64,000 bases of DNA, taken from positions 1 to 64,000 of the forward strand of contig NZ_FNBX01000005.1 of the NCBI RefSeq assembly GCF_900102485.1. Direction: 5' to 3'. A program made the position numbers and the translations under genes. Below the pieces are notes generated by a model. It had not been told where the DNA came from. It did not search any database and saw nothing but the letters and a program-made list of their open reading frames with translations. The DNA comes from Desulfovibrio legallii (GTDB lineage Bacteria > Desulfobacterota > Desulfovibrionia > Desulfovibrionales > Desulfovibrionaceae). Positions 35,598 to 45,201 of the stretch are shown piece by piece. Positions within the stretch are counted from its first letter, which is position 1. Each line of letters starts with the position of its first letter.

Positions 35598-38500
35598 CTA
35601 TCCGCCGGAATCCGACGTGATGATGTGGATGGCGTGGCTCACCGTATCGTCGCTGACCGTGGCGGTCTGCGCCACATTGAGCTGCAGATCGGCGGCGGTA
35701 TTGACAAAGGTATGGGCATCACCTTCCACGGCCTGCCAGTTGCTGTCAAGAACTATTGTCGCCTTGCCCTCTATATCCTGCACGGTGATGCCCTTATCCT
35801 GCAGCGCTGCCAGACTGGTGAGGCTGAGGGTGTCATCCGCGGCGGTGCCGCCGTGGTCGGTGAGCAGGGCGTCTATGTTCTTGACGGCGCCGGAGGCCAG
35901 TAGGCTGTCCAGATCGCCCGAAGCGGTTTTGCCCACCAGGAAGTCGATGCCCTCTCCGCCGTCCGCCAGCGTATCGGCCGGATCGTAGCGCAGGATATCG
36001 TTGCCCGCCCCGCCGTGGAGCGCGTCCGCGCCCGCGCCGCCGTCCAGGTAGTCGTGGCCGTCGCCGCCGTACAGGGTATCGTTGCCCGCATCGCCGTACA
36101 GGCTGTCGTTGCCGGCATCGCCGTAGATGAGGTCGTCGCCGTCACCGCCATAGAGGAGGTCATGGCCCTCCCCGCCGTGCAGCGCATCGTCGCCCGCCCC
36201 GCCCAGGAGGCTATCGTCGCCCGCCCCGCCGGTCAGGCTGTCGTTGCCCGCGCCGCCGGAGATGATGTCGTTGCCCGCGCCGCCGGAGATGATGTCGTCG
36301 CCCGTGCCGCCGAAGAGCAGGTGGTCCTGGCCGTCGCTCACGTCCGGCGTAGCGGGCAGGGCCGCATCCAGCTGCACCGTGTAGGCGCCGGTGGCGCTGG
36401 CCCCGTGCGCGTCGCTGACGGCATAGCTGAACGTTTCCGTCAGGTCCGCGCCCGCGGCGTGGGCCTGGGCCAGTTTGAGGAGCCCCGCGGCGCTGGTGTC
36501 CAGGGTGTAGACGTACTCGCCGGCAGCGGCGTCATAATGGAGGCTGCCGTACTGGCCGTTGGAGCTGCTGAACTGGTAGGTCAGCGCGGCGTTGTCGGTC
36601 TGGTCCGGGTCCGTGCCCAGCTCCGCCTTGGCAACGGCGATGGAGGCCACTTCGCCGGGGATAAGACCGTTGAGGGCCAGGGTGCTGGTGGGGTCGTGGG
36701 CCACGGGGGCGTCGTTGGCCCCCACCAGGTTGACGGTGATCTCCCGCGGGGGCGAGTCCGCACGGCCGTCGCTGGCCGTGACCGTAAAGGTTTCCGTGGC
36801 GGTCTCGCCCGCGCCCAGGGCGTCGCTGGTCAGCGCGTAACTGTAGGTGCCATCCGCATTGAGGGTCAGCGTGCCGTACAGGCCCGCCACCGTTGCCTCG
36901 CCGCTGTCGCCCTGCGTTACTATCTCGCTGTTGCCGCCGTGGCTCACGGTCAGGGTAAGAACGTCGCCGTCCTTGTCGTAAGCCGTGAGGCTGCCGCTGT
37001 CGGTCTGGTTCCCCTGTCCTTCCCGCACGATAAGCGCTTTGTTGACGGTAAGCTCCGGCGCGTCGTTGGTTCCGGCGACGGTAACGGTGATGGGCGTGCT
37101 GACGCTCTGCCCGTGGGCGTCCGTGGCCTGGATGTGGAAGGTATCCGTGGCGGATTGGCCTTCTTTCAGCCCCTGCACTGCCGGGTCATTGTTGTTGAGC
37201 TCATAGACATACTTGCCGCTGACAGGGTCGATGTAGAGCGTGCCGTATGCGCCCTGAGCGAGAATGCCCGCACCGCTGAAGTTGCCGTCGCCCGCCACGA
37301 CCTTGTAGCTGAGGTTGGCCTGGCCCTCGTCGTCGCCGAACAGCACGCCAAGGCTGTTGGACCATTGGGTAAGGCCGTCTTCGGCCACGTCCCCGCTGGT
37401 GGGCGCGCCGGTGAGGATTTCCGGCCCGTGGTTGGCGCCCTTGATGGTGACAGGGATTTCTTTTGTGGTGGTTGCGCCGTGCGCGTCCGTCACCACCACG
37501 GTGAAGGCGTCGTGCAGTTCCTGCCCTGCGGTAAGGTGGGCGTTATCCGTGACCGTATAGGTATAGCTGCCGTCCTGGTTGAGGGTAACGGCGCCGTGGG
37601 TAGTGGTGATGACGCCATCACCATCGTTGTCGCCACGCAGGCTGTAGGTCAGGGCGTCGCCCGCGTCCACGTCCGTGGCCTTCACTGTCCCGCTGTGCGT
37701 GAGCCCGTTGATGCTGCCGTTGGCCGCCACCTCCCCAAGGGTGAAGCCGTCGGCCTGGGTGATGACCGGCGCATCGTTGGTGCCGGTAATGGTGACGGTG
37801 ACGGGCTTGTCCTGCTCCTTGCCGTTGAGCATGACCGTAAAATTCTCAGTGAGGGTTTCGCCCTCGTTGAGGGTCTGGATGACGTCGCTGTCATTGTCCA
37901 GGGTATAGACGTACTGGCCCGTGGCCGGGTTGACGGAAAGATAGCCGTACTGGCCCTGCAGGCCCTGCACCTGGCTGCCGTCAGCCCCCTTGACGCCGAA
38001 TTCCGTGGCAGGGGCCGGATCGCCGTTGCTGTCTTCGGCCTGCAGCTGGCCCGAAGCCGTGACCGAGGGCCCTTCGGTATCCATGAGGGGGTTCCAGTTC
38101 TGCCCGTTGTCTTCCTGCACTGCAGCAGACAGATCGCTGTCGCTGGAAAGCCCCCTGTTGTCCGGGCCGCTGCCCGTGCCAGGGTTGGCCGTGATGTCGA
38201 TGGTGATGGTTTCGGCCTCGGACTGTGCGCCGTGCTGGTCCACGGCCACCACCTGCACCGTGTCCTGTGCACCGGCGGGAATGGAGGCTTCGTTGTTGAG
38301 GTAGTAGGTGTATTGCCCGGTCTTGGGGTCTACGGCAATGGTGCCGTACTGGGTGGCAAGCTGGCTGACCTGTTGGCCGCTGCTGTCCAGAAAGGCGTAG
38401 GTAAGGGTATCGCCCGTATCCACGTCCGTGCCCGCCACGGTTCCGGTAAAGACCACGCCGGGGTTGGTCGTATCCGACCAATCGCCGGGGCTGGTCTCAA

Positions 38501-41500
38501 AGACATTCTGCTTTGCCGCGCCGTTCAAGGTGCTCTGGGCCACGTCAATGACCGGGGCGTCGTTGGTTCCGGTGACGGTAAAGGTAACTTCTTTGCTCAC
38601 GCTTGTGCCGTCCGCGCCCTTCACCGTGACGGTAAAGGTGTCGGTCACGCTCTGCCCTGCGGGCAGGGACTGGACGGCCTCCGTGTCGTTGGCCGTGAGG
38701 GTGTAGGTATAGCTGCCGTCGGCATTGACCGCCAGGGAGCCGTACTCGCCGTTGGCGCTGCCGGACCATGTCCCCTTGTCAATAAAGTTTGCTTCATCGC
38801 CGTGGTCCGTGGCGTTCAGGCCGAAGATGCCCGAAACGGCGGGGTTATCATTGGGATCCACCGGCGGCGTGACCACTACTCCGTCGTCTTCCCGCACGGT
38901 GGTCGGGCCCACGGTGATGTTGGGGGCGTCCGCCGCGCCTGTGATCTCAATGTGCAGCGTGCCGTCAGTGTAGGCGTTGTGCGGGTCCATGACGCGGACG
39001 GTGAAGTCTTCCTGGTTCAGATAGTCCTGTGCCGTCAGGGTGTCGCCCGCACGCAGGGCCTGCAGGGCCGCCGTGTCAGTGAGGGTATAGGTGTAAGCGC
39101 CGTCCTTGGTCAGGGTCAGGATACCGTAGTGCCCCTGCATGACCTGCACCACCTTGCCGCCGTCCACCAGGCCGTAGGTCAGGCTGCCCGTGGAGTCGTC
39201 CGCGTCCACGCCGGTAAGCGTGCCGCTGACCATACCCTTGGCGTTGTCCTCCGTAAGGGTGGCTTCGCTGGTGAATTCCGTGACCGTATTGCCCGCGCTG
39301 TCCACAAAATACGGGCGGTCGTTGGCCCCGTGGATGTGGACCTCCAGGGATTGGGTGGCGGGGGCCTCGTCGGCGTCGTGGCGCGTGTCGCGCGCGGCCA
39401 GGGTGATGGCGTCCCCCAGGCCTGCTCCGGCCTGCAGGTTGTTGACGTCCGGATTGGCGTTATCCAATGTATAGCCGTAGATGGCGGTGAAGGAGCCGTC
39501 GCCGTTGTCCGTAATGCCGGTAATGGTCAGCGTGCCGTAGGCCGTGGCCAGCGTGCCGCCTACGGCGATGGGCGTGAAGACGCCGCCCTGCATGATGCCG
39601 AACTGCAGGTCGTCCACACTGGTGGCGTCCGTGGTCTGGATGGTAAAGGAGGCTTCCGGGGCGGCGGTGGGGGAGGCGTTATTGTCCGCATTGCTGACGA
39701 ACCTTGTGCCGTCTTCCGTCACATTTGCCACCATAATATCCTTGTTGGCGGCCGCCATGGCGTCGTCCGCGCCCTTAATCTGCACGGTAATGTCTGTGCT
39801 GTCGTAGGCTCCTGCCTTGTCTCTCGCTACAACGGGGATGGTGATGATTTTTATGCCGTCACTTTCGTTCAGAGATTGCACCAGCTCTGAATTGTTATAC
39901 AGGGTAAAGGTGTACGCGCCAGAGCTGCTGTTGATGCTGATTTTGCCGTAGCAGGAGTTGTAATCCCCCTGATCTGCGCTGAGCACCAGATTGCCCGAAC
40001 CATCGTCTTTGACATACAGGGTTGTAACAACGTTTTGGCCGTCTTCCATCTTGAGCGTCAGGCCATAAGAAATTTTGTCGCCGCCGGGGGTATCCGCATC
40101 CGTGGCGCTCACGGAGCCGGTGATGCTGTAGGAGCCGCTGTCTTCAGTGACGGTATGGTTACCGTTGTTCCAGCCTTTGTCTGAAATTTCCGGCTGCTCG
40201 TTGCTGCCTTTGACCGTCACGGTGAGGCTGCCTTCTGTGACGGCGTGGACGGCTTCCGAGGGCTGCCCGCTGGCGTCAAAGGTTTTGCTGTCCGTAACCA
40301 GAGGGGTGAAGGCGATGGCGGCGCTTGTTCCTTCCGCCAGGGCGTCCACCGCCTTGGCCCCGTCCTCCAGAGTGAAGGTGTAGGTGCCGTCCGCGTGCAG
40401 GGTGAGCGTGCCGCAGAAGCTGCCGTCAGCGGGCTTTTCGCTCACAATGCTGTAGCCCTTGGTAAGCACGTTGCCTGTGGCCTTGAGGTAGACGGTCACC
40501 TCGCCATTGACGGCAAAGTGGCTGCCCCCGTCCGAGGTCTGGATGCCGTAGGTGAGGGTATCACCCGCGTCCGCGTCCGCAGCCGCAAGCGTTCCTTCGG
40601 CTATAAGTTTGTACTGGTCGGGGGCGGGGTCGCCGGCGGTAAGTTCTGTCTCCGTGCTGTTTTCCGCCGCGTGCAGCTTGTTGTCGGCCTGGGCGTAGTA
40701 GAGGCCGCTTTCCTTGACCACCAGGTTCTGGACGCTCGCAAAGGTGGGCGCGTCGTTGGCCCCGTGGATGGTCAGTGTGATGGTCTCGTGGCTGTAGGCC
40801 CCGTATTGGTCTGCCACGGCCACGGTGAAGTCCACGCTTTTTGCGTCGCCCGTATCCATCTTCTGGACCACATCCGCCGTATCGTCCAGAGTAAACGTAT
40901 AGGCGGCGGACGCGCCGGAGCCGCTGATCTGCAGCGTGCCATAGCAATCCGGCCCTTTGACGTCCGAGAGTTTGAGGCCGTCGCCGTCCTTGAGCACATA
41001 GAGCATGCTTTCCAGGCTGGCCCCGTCCAGGGTAACGGCATCGCCGCCCAGGGCAAAGGCGTAGGAAAGCGCATCGCCGTTGTCCGCATCCGCGCCCGCC
41101 ACCGTGCCGGAAACGCTGTTGGGGCCGCTGGTTACGGCGTCCTCGGTGCTGGTCAGGGCGTTGCCGCTTGTGAGCTCCAGCGTGGGCTGGTCGTTGCTGC
41201 CCCAGATGACGATATTGATAGTGCCGTCCACGGCCGCGCCGCCCTGGTCCGGGCGCAGGTGGTTGGCGTCCGCGTCGCTCACGCCCAGTTTGTCCGTGAC
41301 GGTGGGATTGATGACCAGATCCACGCGCTGGCCTTCGGCCAGCTTGTTCACGTTGCCGTCGGCGCTGTTGTCCAGGTCAAAGCGGTACTGGCCCGTGGCG
41401 GTGCTGAAGTAGAGCGTGCCGTAATCCGTGTGGATGGCTTTGTCATAGGCGGCGTGGCCCGCGTCCGCAAGAGCGTTGTCCGCTACGGAAGTGTAGGCCG

Positions 41501-42629
41501 TGCCGCCGACCGCCACGGATGTGACGCCGTAGGTAAGCGCGTCGCCCTGGTCCGGGTCCAGCGCCTGGATCTGCCCGGTGGCGTAAGTGCGCTGCTGGCT
41601 GCCGCTCAAATCGCCGTTGGGGTCGGCCTGGCCCGCATCCTGCGTCTGGTTGTTTTCAACGCTGTGCAGGGTGTCGGGGTCGCGGTCCTTGGTTCCGTAT
41701 GCGCCGGAAAACACGCCCGCTTCCTTGAGCTGGAAGTCGTCCACCTGCTGGATGTCCGGGGCGTCGTTGGTGCCGGTGACGTGCACGTCAATGGGCTGGG
41801 TGATGGTGTGCCCCCGGCCGTCGGTCACGTCGATGAAGATGTGGTCCGTGACGCGCTGGCCCTGGGCCAGGGAATCCGTTGCGCCGTAGGGGCTGTTGTT
41901 CAAGGTGTAAGTGAAGTTGTAGGTGACGTCCGCGCCGCTGCCCACAGGGGTGATGACCAGGGCGCCGTACTGCCCCGCCACCGTGGTCGTGCCGTTGATG
42001 GCCACGGTCTGGCCGGCAATGCGCACCACGGCGCTCAGGGCGTCGCCGTCCGCGTCGCTGACGTGGAAGCTGCCGCTCTGGCTGGGCACGCCGGGGTCGC
42101 TGACGCCGGGGCCGGGTTCGCCCGCCTCGCGCAGGGCCAGGTGCAGCACCGCGCCCGCCGTACTCAGCTCGGGCTCGTTGTTGTCGTTGTTGTCGAGGTT
42201 GCCGTAGGTCCAGATATCCGAGGAAGGCTCGCCGCCGAAGGCCGTGCGATAGTCCAGCGCGCCCAGGTGCCAGGTGCCGTCCTGCAGGGAGTTTTGGGCA
42301 TAATCGTGGTAGCGGCCGCCGCCCGTGGCGTTGGCGCCGGGCCCGGCGGCGGGGATGAGGTCTGCGTCGTTGAGCGCGGCAAAGAACTCCTCGCCGGGGA
42401 TGGACGCGCCGTCCACGCTGAAGTCCGGCAGGGTCTCCCTGGTGACCACTTTGTAAAAATCGGTAAGGCTGACGCTGCCGCCATCCTCAAAACTGAATAC
42501 AAGATTATCCCCCTGGCGAAACAGGGTGGCCGTATCCGGGGCGAACTCCAGAACAATGCGGCTCTGGGCCTGGGCGGGGATTTCCAGATGCTGCCCGGCA
42601 GCGGGACGGGTAAGGGCGATATGGGGCAC
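35598..42629 (-). CDS. Giant VCBS/RTX adhesin, probable type I secretion substrate
   Basis: 2,343 residues. Residues 1-100 form an N-terminal module (SRIVLEFAPDTATLFRQGDNLVFSFEDGGSV, FYKVVTRETLPDFSVDG) ending with DADLIPAAGPGA; PAAG (93-96) fits the LapG cleavage pattern. About fourteen VCBS-type Ig-like repeats follow (~160-2090), each near 100-150 residues and ending in variants of VTGTNDAPV. Then come about a dozen RTX calcium nonapeptides (GGAGNDIIS type, ~2105-2220) and a ~110-residue C-terminal secretion region. There is no Sec signal, as expected for type I export. Likely role is surface attachment and biofilm. No LapBCE, LapD or LapG genes lie nearby. Confidence 0.93.
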   Translation of the reverse strand: MPHIALTRPAAGQHLEIPAQAQSRIVLEFAPDTATLFRQGDNLVFSFEDGGSVSLTDFYKVVTRETLPDFSVDGASIPGEEFFAALNDADLIPAAGPGANATGGGRYHDYAQNSLQDGTWHLGALDYRTAFGGEPSSDIWTYGNLDNNDNNEPELSTAGAVLHLALREAGEPGPGVSDPGVPSQSGSFHVSDADGDALSAVVRIAGQTVAINGTTTVAGQYGALVITPVGSGADVTYNFTYTLNNSPYGATDSLAQGQRVTDHIFIDVTDGRGHTITQPIDVHVTGTNDAPDIQQVDDFQLKEAGVFSGAYGTKDRDPDTLHSVENNQTQDAGQADPNGDLSGSQQRTYATGQIQALDPDQGDALTYGVTSVAVGGTAYTSVADNALADAGHAAYDKAIHTDYGTLYFSTATGQYRFDLDNSADGNVNKLAEGQRVDLVINPTVTDKLGVSDADANHLRPDQGGAAVDGTINIVIWGSNDQPTLELTSGNALTSTEDAVTSGPNSVSGTVAGADADNGDALSYAFALGGDAVTLDGASLESMLYVLKDGDGLKLSDVKGPDCYGTLQISGSGASAAYTFTLDDTADVVQKMDTGDAKSVDFTVAVADQYGAYSHETITLTIHGANDAPTFASVQNLVVKESGLYYAQADNKLHAAENSTETELTAGDPAPDQYKLIAEGTLAAADADAGDTLTYGIQTSDGGSHFAVNGEVTVYLKATGNVLTKGYSIVSEKPADGSFCGTLTLHADGTYTFTLEDGAKAVDALAEGTSAAIAFTPLVTDSKTFDASGQPSEAVHAVTEGSLTVTVKGSNEQPEISDKGWNNGNHTVTEDSGSYSITGSVSATDADTPGGDKISYGLTLKMEDGQNVVTTLYVKDDGSGNLVLSADQGDYNSCYGKISINSSSGAYTFTLYNNSELVQSLNESDGIKIITIPVVARDKAGAYDSTDITVQIKGADDAMAAANKDIMVANVTEDGTRFVSNADNNASPTAAPEASFTIQTTDATSVDDLQFGIMQGGVFTPIAVGGTLATAYGTLTITGITDNGDGSFTAIYGYTLDNANPDVNNLQAGAGLGDAITLAARDTRHDADEAPATQSLEVHIHGANDRPYFVDSAGNTVTEFTSEATLTEDNAKGMVSGTLTGVDADDSTGSLTYGLVDGGKVVQVMQGHYGILTLTKDGAYTYTLTDTAALQALRAGDTLTAQDYLNQEDFTVRVMDPHNAYTDGTLHIEITGAADAPNITVGPTTVREDDGVVVTPPVDPNDNPAVSGIFGLNATDHGDEANFIDKGTWSGSANGEYGSLAVNADGSYTYTLTANDTEAVQSLPAGQSVTDTFTVTVKGADGTSVSKEVTFTVTGTNDAPVIDVAQSTLNGAAKQNVFETSPGDWSDTTNPGVVFTGTVAGTDVDTGDTLTYAFLDSSGQQVSQLATQYGTIAVDPKTGQYTYYLNNEASIPAGAQDTVQVVAVDQHGAQSEAETITIDITANPGTGSGPDNRGLSSDSDLSAAVQEDNGQNWNPLMDTEGPSVTASGQLQAEDSNGDPAPATEFGVKGADGSQVQGLQGQYGYLSVNPATGQYVYTLDNDSDVIQTLNEGETLTENFTVMLNGKEQDKPVTVTITGTNDAPVITQADGFTLGEVAANGSINGLTHSGTVKATDVDAGDALTYSLRGDNDGDGVITTTHGAVTLNQDGSYTYTVTDNAHLTAGQELHDAFTVVVTDAHGATTTKEIPVTIKGANHGPEILTGAPTSGDVAEDGLTQWSNSLGVLFGDDEGQANLSYKVVAGDGNFSGAGILAQGAYGTLYIDPVSGKYVYELNNNDPAVQGLKEGQSATDTFHIQATDAHGQSVSTPITVTVAGTNDAPELTVNKALIVREGQGNQTDSGSLTAYDKDGDVLTLTVSHGGNSEIVTQGDSGEATVAGLYGTLTLNADGTYSYALTSDALGAGETATETFTVTASDGRADSPPREITVNLVGANDAPVAHDPTSTLALNGLIPGEVASIAVAKAELGTDPDQTDNAALTYQFSSSNGQYGSLHYDAAAGEYVYTLDTSAAGLLKLAQAHAAGADLTETFSYAVSDAHGASATGAYTVQLDAALPATPDVSDGQDHLLFGGTGDDIISGGAGNDIISGGAGNDSLTGGAGDDSLLGGAGDDALHGGEGHDLLYGGDGDDLIYGDAGNDSLYGDAGNDTLYGGDGHDYLDGGAGADALHGGAGNDILRYDPADTLADGGEGIDFLVGKTASGDLDSLLASGAVKNIDALLTDHGGTAADDTLSLTSLAALQDKGITVQDIEGKATIVLDSNWQAVEGDAHTFVNTAADLQLNVAQTATVSDDTVSHAIHIITSDSGG

Positions 42630-42740
42630 GGGAGACTCCTCTGGGGTGGACGCCGCAAAGGGCGTCGGGGAGATGCCGCCGGGGGAGGGCGGTCTGATTT
42701 TTACTTATGTGTGGGGGCAGATGAGGACAGGCGCGGCCTG

Positions 42741-42882
42741 CGGCATTTCAATTTTGAAATGCCGCAGCGACTACGCGAGCAGACGCTCGCCGTGTAGGCG
42801 TAAGCGCACTGTGTTTGCGCTGTTAAGCGCCGGAACGGGCGTGCCGCATTTGAGAATGCATATTCTCAAAGGCAGCTGCTCT
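42741..42882 (+). repeat. Intergenic structured repeat, copy B
   Basis: 142 bp. Hairpin 1 is perfect: CGGCATTTCAA-TT-TTGAAATGCCG, extended to 14 pairs by the flanking CTG/CAG (42738-42767). The middle keeps GCGAGCAGACG, GGCGTAAGCGCA, TTTGCGCTGTTAAGCGC and GCGTGCCGCA. Hairpin 3 is TTTGAGAAT-GCAT-ATTCTCAAA, also perfect, and the end is CTGCTCT. It lies 112 bp upstream of the divergent adhesin start. Confidence 0.8.
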
Positions 42883-42967
42883 GGCCGTTGCACAGGCGGC
42901 AAGCGGCCGGCGAACCCGTCCTGCGGGCAGGCCCCATGAAGGGCGGCATGAAGGAAGCGTAAGACGC

Positions 42968-43206
42968 AAAACGCCCTGCGCGGTCAGGAAGACCGGCGGG
43001 GGCGTTGCGGCAAGGCGCGGCTGGCTGCGCCGACAAGAAGGCGTACGAAGGCATATGAGGCTCCACAGTGTGTTGTCCCGGCCATTGCGGCCCGGGCAGC
43101 TCTTTGTGCGCACTGCTGACCTGGCTGTGCCTTCTCCTCTTCAACCGTGAAGAGGTTGCTCCAAAGTTCTGTAAGGATAACTAGCCGAAGGGCGCTCATT
43201 TGTCAA
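42968..43206 (-). ncRNA. Candidate leftward small RNA (promoter-to-terminator unit)
   Basis: A perfect -35 TTGACA (43206-43201) with a weak -10 about 17-18 bases on (TAGTTAT, near 43183-43177) faces left in a gene-free region. About 200 bp further on, the stem AACGCCC...GGGCGTT with an inner CGGTC/GACCG arm is followed by TTTT (42972-42969). Between them are two local hairpins: CCTCTTC/GAAGAGG (about 43147-43128) and CCCGG(G)CC/GGCCGGG (about 43099-43080). A small RNA of ~200 nt is plausible; it could equally be a leader or the end of the FmdE-MoeA transcript. Confidence 0.3.
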
Positions 43207-43333
43207 GCCGGGGGCGGCGAAAAACAGGACGAGCGCCGCGCCCCGGTCTGCAAAAAGGGCCATAACGGCACGGAAACCGCCGCCCTTGCCCTTCAGGGCG
43301 CGCCCTTGCCGCTTCTCCCCTCCACGCAAACGT

Positions 43334-45016
43334 CTACTTCCCGAACCAGCACTTGGGCCAGGTGCAGGTATGGCAGGCGAGGCAGTAGCCGCCTTCGCCC
43401 AGGCGGGCGGCTTCGGCGCGGGTGAGAGAGCGCCCGGCCAGCAGGCGCGGCAGCATAAGGTCCAGGAAGGTGGTTTTGTAATACAGGGCGCAGGCGGGCA
43501 CGCCCATGACCTGCATATCCGGCCCTTCCGCGCCCGCGGGCGCGGGGATGCGGCCTATAAGGCTCATGGTGCCGGGCAGCACGGGCACGCCGTGGAGCAC
43601 GTCGGTGAGGCCCGCTTCCACCAGGGCCTGGCGGGTCACGTCGTCCGGGTCCACAGAAAGGCCGCCGGTGGTGACAAGCAGATCGGCCCCGGCAGCGCGC
43701 ATGGCCGCCACAGCAGCGCACATGGCGGCTTTGTCGTCGGGCACGATATCCGTGCGGACCACGCTGCAGCCCAGCATGTTCACCTTGGCGGTAATGACCG
43801 GGATGAACTTATCCTCAATAATGCCCTGGAAGACCTCCGTGCCGGTAACCAAAATGCCCACGCGCGCCTTGCGCAGGGGCAGCACGCGGAAGAGCGGCCC
43901 GCCCTCCAGGGCCTCCAGGGCCTGGGAGAAGCGTTCGCGCGTGATGTAAAGAGGGATGGCCCGCGTGCCCGCCAGCGGCCCGCCGGCCTTGACCTGAGTG
44001 GCATCCTGGCGGGCGGCGGCCATGACCTCAGGCACCAGGTTGAAGCGGTAGAGGCGCTCCACATCCACGCAGAACAGGCCGTCGCGCTCGGCAGTAAAAT
44101 CGATTTTGCCTTCGTGGGGCGGCAGGGCATAGGTCACGCCCTCGCCGGCCATGCGGCGGGCAAAGGCTTCGGCGGCTTCGTTTTCGTGCACCGGGGCGGC
44201 CGTATCCTTGGGCGCGGCTTCCGGCACAACGGCCACATGAAAGCGGCCCATCTGCTGCAGGCGGCAGATATCCCCCACGCTGATGCGCTGGCCGGCCTTG
44301 AATTCCGGGCCCTTGAACTGGCCGGGCACAATGCGGGTCATATCGTGGGCGAGCATCTGCCCCACGGCTTCCTCCACGGGCAGCACGCGCTGCGCAGGGG
44401 CGGGCCGGGGCCCGGCGTCGCGGGGGTGGGGCTGCGCCACTTCGCGCCGGGCCAGCACATAGGGGGCTTCGCCCTGGCAGCCGCGGCACACGGGGCCGTC
44501 CTCCACGGGGTAAGCCTCGCCGCAGAGCGGACAGCAGACAATGCGGGTCATGTGCTTGTGGCCCAGAAAGCGCCGCTTGACCGTCACGGGCTCCAGCTTG
44601 CAGATGCTGTCGCCGGCGGTTTCTATTTCGAGCTCCAGGCGGGGCACGTCCTGGTCCTTTTTGGGCTTTTCCTTAAGGAACCAGCCCCGGATTTCGGGGT
44701 ATTGGTCCAGCCTTGCGGGGTCCAGGCTTACGCGCACGCCCTCGCCGGTGTGCTTATCAAACAGCGAGACGGCATAACGCCCAAGATTGTGGATTTTCAG
44801 GCGGTTGTTGCCTGTGCTGCACACGGTGAGCAGCTGCACGGCATCGGGCAGGCATTTGCCCGATTCCACCACGGCCTCAAACAGGGTGCCCGGGGGCAGC
44901 TGGCGTTTTGCCAGCTCCACCATATAGCCGCCCACCAGCAGGCCGGGGGCCGCGTAGCCGTGGAAATTTTCGGCAAGACGGCGGAATTCCTCAAACGTAT
45001 ATGCTCCGATGTCCAT
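43334..45016 (-). CDS. FmdE-MoeA fusion, molybdopterin-binding protein
   Basis: 560 residues in three parts. Residues 1-150 are FmdE-like (ENFHGYAAPGLLVGGYMVELA, CLPDAVQLLTVCSTGNNRLKIHNLGRYAV). Next is a zinc ribbon (CCPLCGEAYPVEDGPVCRGC). From about 215 it is MoeA-like: PVEEAVGQMLAHDMTRIVPGQFKGPEFKAGQ and the molybdopterin-binding VGILVTGTEVFQGIIEDKFIPVI...DLLVTTGGLSVDPDDVTRQAL. The protein ends in a Cys cluster YCLACHTCTWPKCWFGK. FmdE proteins accompany molybdo/tungstoenzymes, so metal insertion or cofactor sensing is likely. ATG at 45016 was chosen for GGAG 8 bases upstream. Confidence 0.85.
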   Translation of the reverse strand: MDIGAYTFEEFRRLAENFHGYAAPGLLVGGYMVELAKRQLPPGTLFEAVVESGKCLPDAVQLLTVCSTGNNRLKIHNLGRYAVSLFDKHTGEGVRVSLDPARLDQYPEIRGWFLKEKPKKDQDVPRLELEIETAGDSICKLEPVTVKRRFLGHKHMTRIVCCPLCGEAYPVEDGPVCRGCQGEAPYVLARREVAQPHPRDAGPRPAPAQRVLPVEEAVGQMLAHDMTRIVPGQFKGPEFKAGQRISVGDICRLQQMGRFHVAVVPEAAPKDTAAPVHENEAAEAFARRMAGEGVTYALPPHEGKIDFTAERDGLFCVDVERLYRFNLVPEVMAAARQDATQVKAGGPLAGTRAIPLYITRERFSQALEALEGGPLFRVLPLRKARVGILVTGTEVFQGIIEDKFIPVITAKVNMLGCSVVRTDIVPDDKAAMCAAVAAMRAAGADLLVTTGGLSVDPDDVTRQALVEAGLTDVLHGVPVLPGTMSLIGRIPAPAGAEGPDMQVMGVPACALYYKTTFLDLMLPRLLAGRSLTRAEAARLGEGGYCLACHTCTWPKCWFGK

Positions 45017-45201
45017 AGTACACTCCAGGGGAAGAGGCCGTTCCGCACACTTTACGCGCAATCGTGATAAAAAGCCAGTTTGCGCAAAAAAACGCTCACG
45101 GCTGCGCCAAGGGACGCAGCAAGGCGGGGCCGCCTGCTTGCCTCCGGCCGCAAAAACGCGCACAATGCGGGCCAGCGTTTTGCAGCAGGAGGGCCGTTCC
45201 G

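Larger units (their letters stand above)
42630..43333. other. 704-bp intergenic region between adhesin and FmdE-MoeA genes
   Basis: No convincing protein gene is present. It holds the adhesin's upstream region (42630-42740), copy B of the structured repeat (42741-42882), a leftward hairpin followed by T (42969-43007) and a leftward TTGACA promoter-like box at 43201-43206. Short open frames here (for example 42866-43144 leftward) run into the repeat and have no ribosome site or recognisable sequence. Confidence 0.5.

Noticed and set aside
35990-36330. Short tandem DNA repeats that could suggest a CRISPR array or minisatellite
   Set aside because: They encode the RTX calcium nonapeptides of the adhesin in frame; there are no spacers of constant length.
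36015-39890. 1,291-codon rightward open frame opposite the adhesin
   Set aside because: Caused by the repetitive GC-rich adhesin sequence; valine/glycine-rich with no start signal or domain.
42866-43144. Leftward 92-codon open frame between adhesin and FmdE-MoeA
   Set aside because: No ribosome site, ends inside repeat copy B, no recognisable sequence; a structured RNA or nothing is more likely.
45017-45201. Search for a molybdenum-cofactor riboswitch upstream of the FmdE-MoeA gene
   Set aside because: The 185-bp divergent gap shows no extended pairing of the kind expected; only ribosome sites for both genes can be placed.
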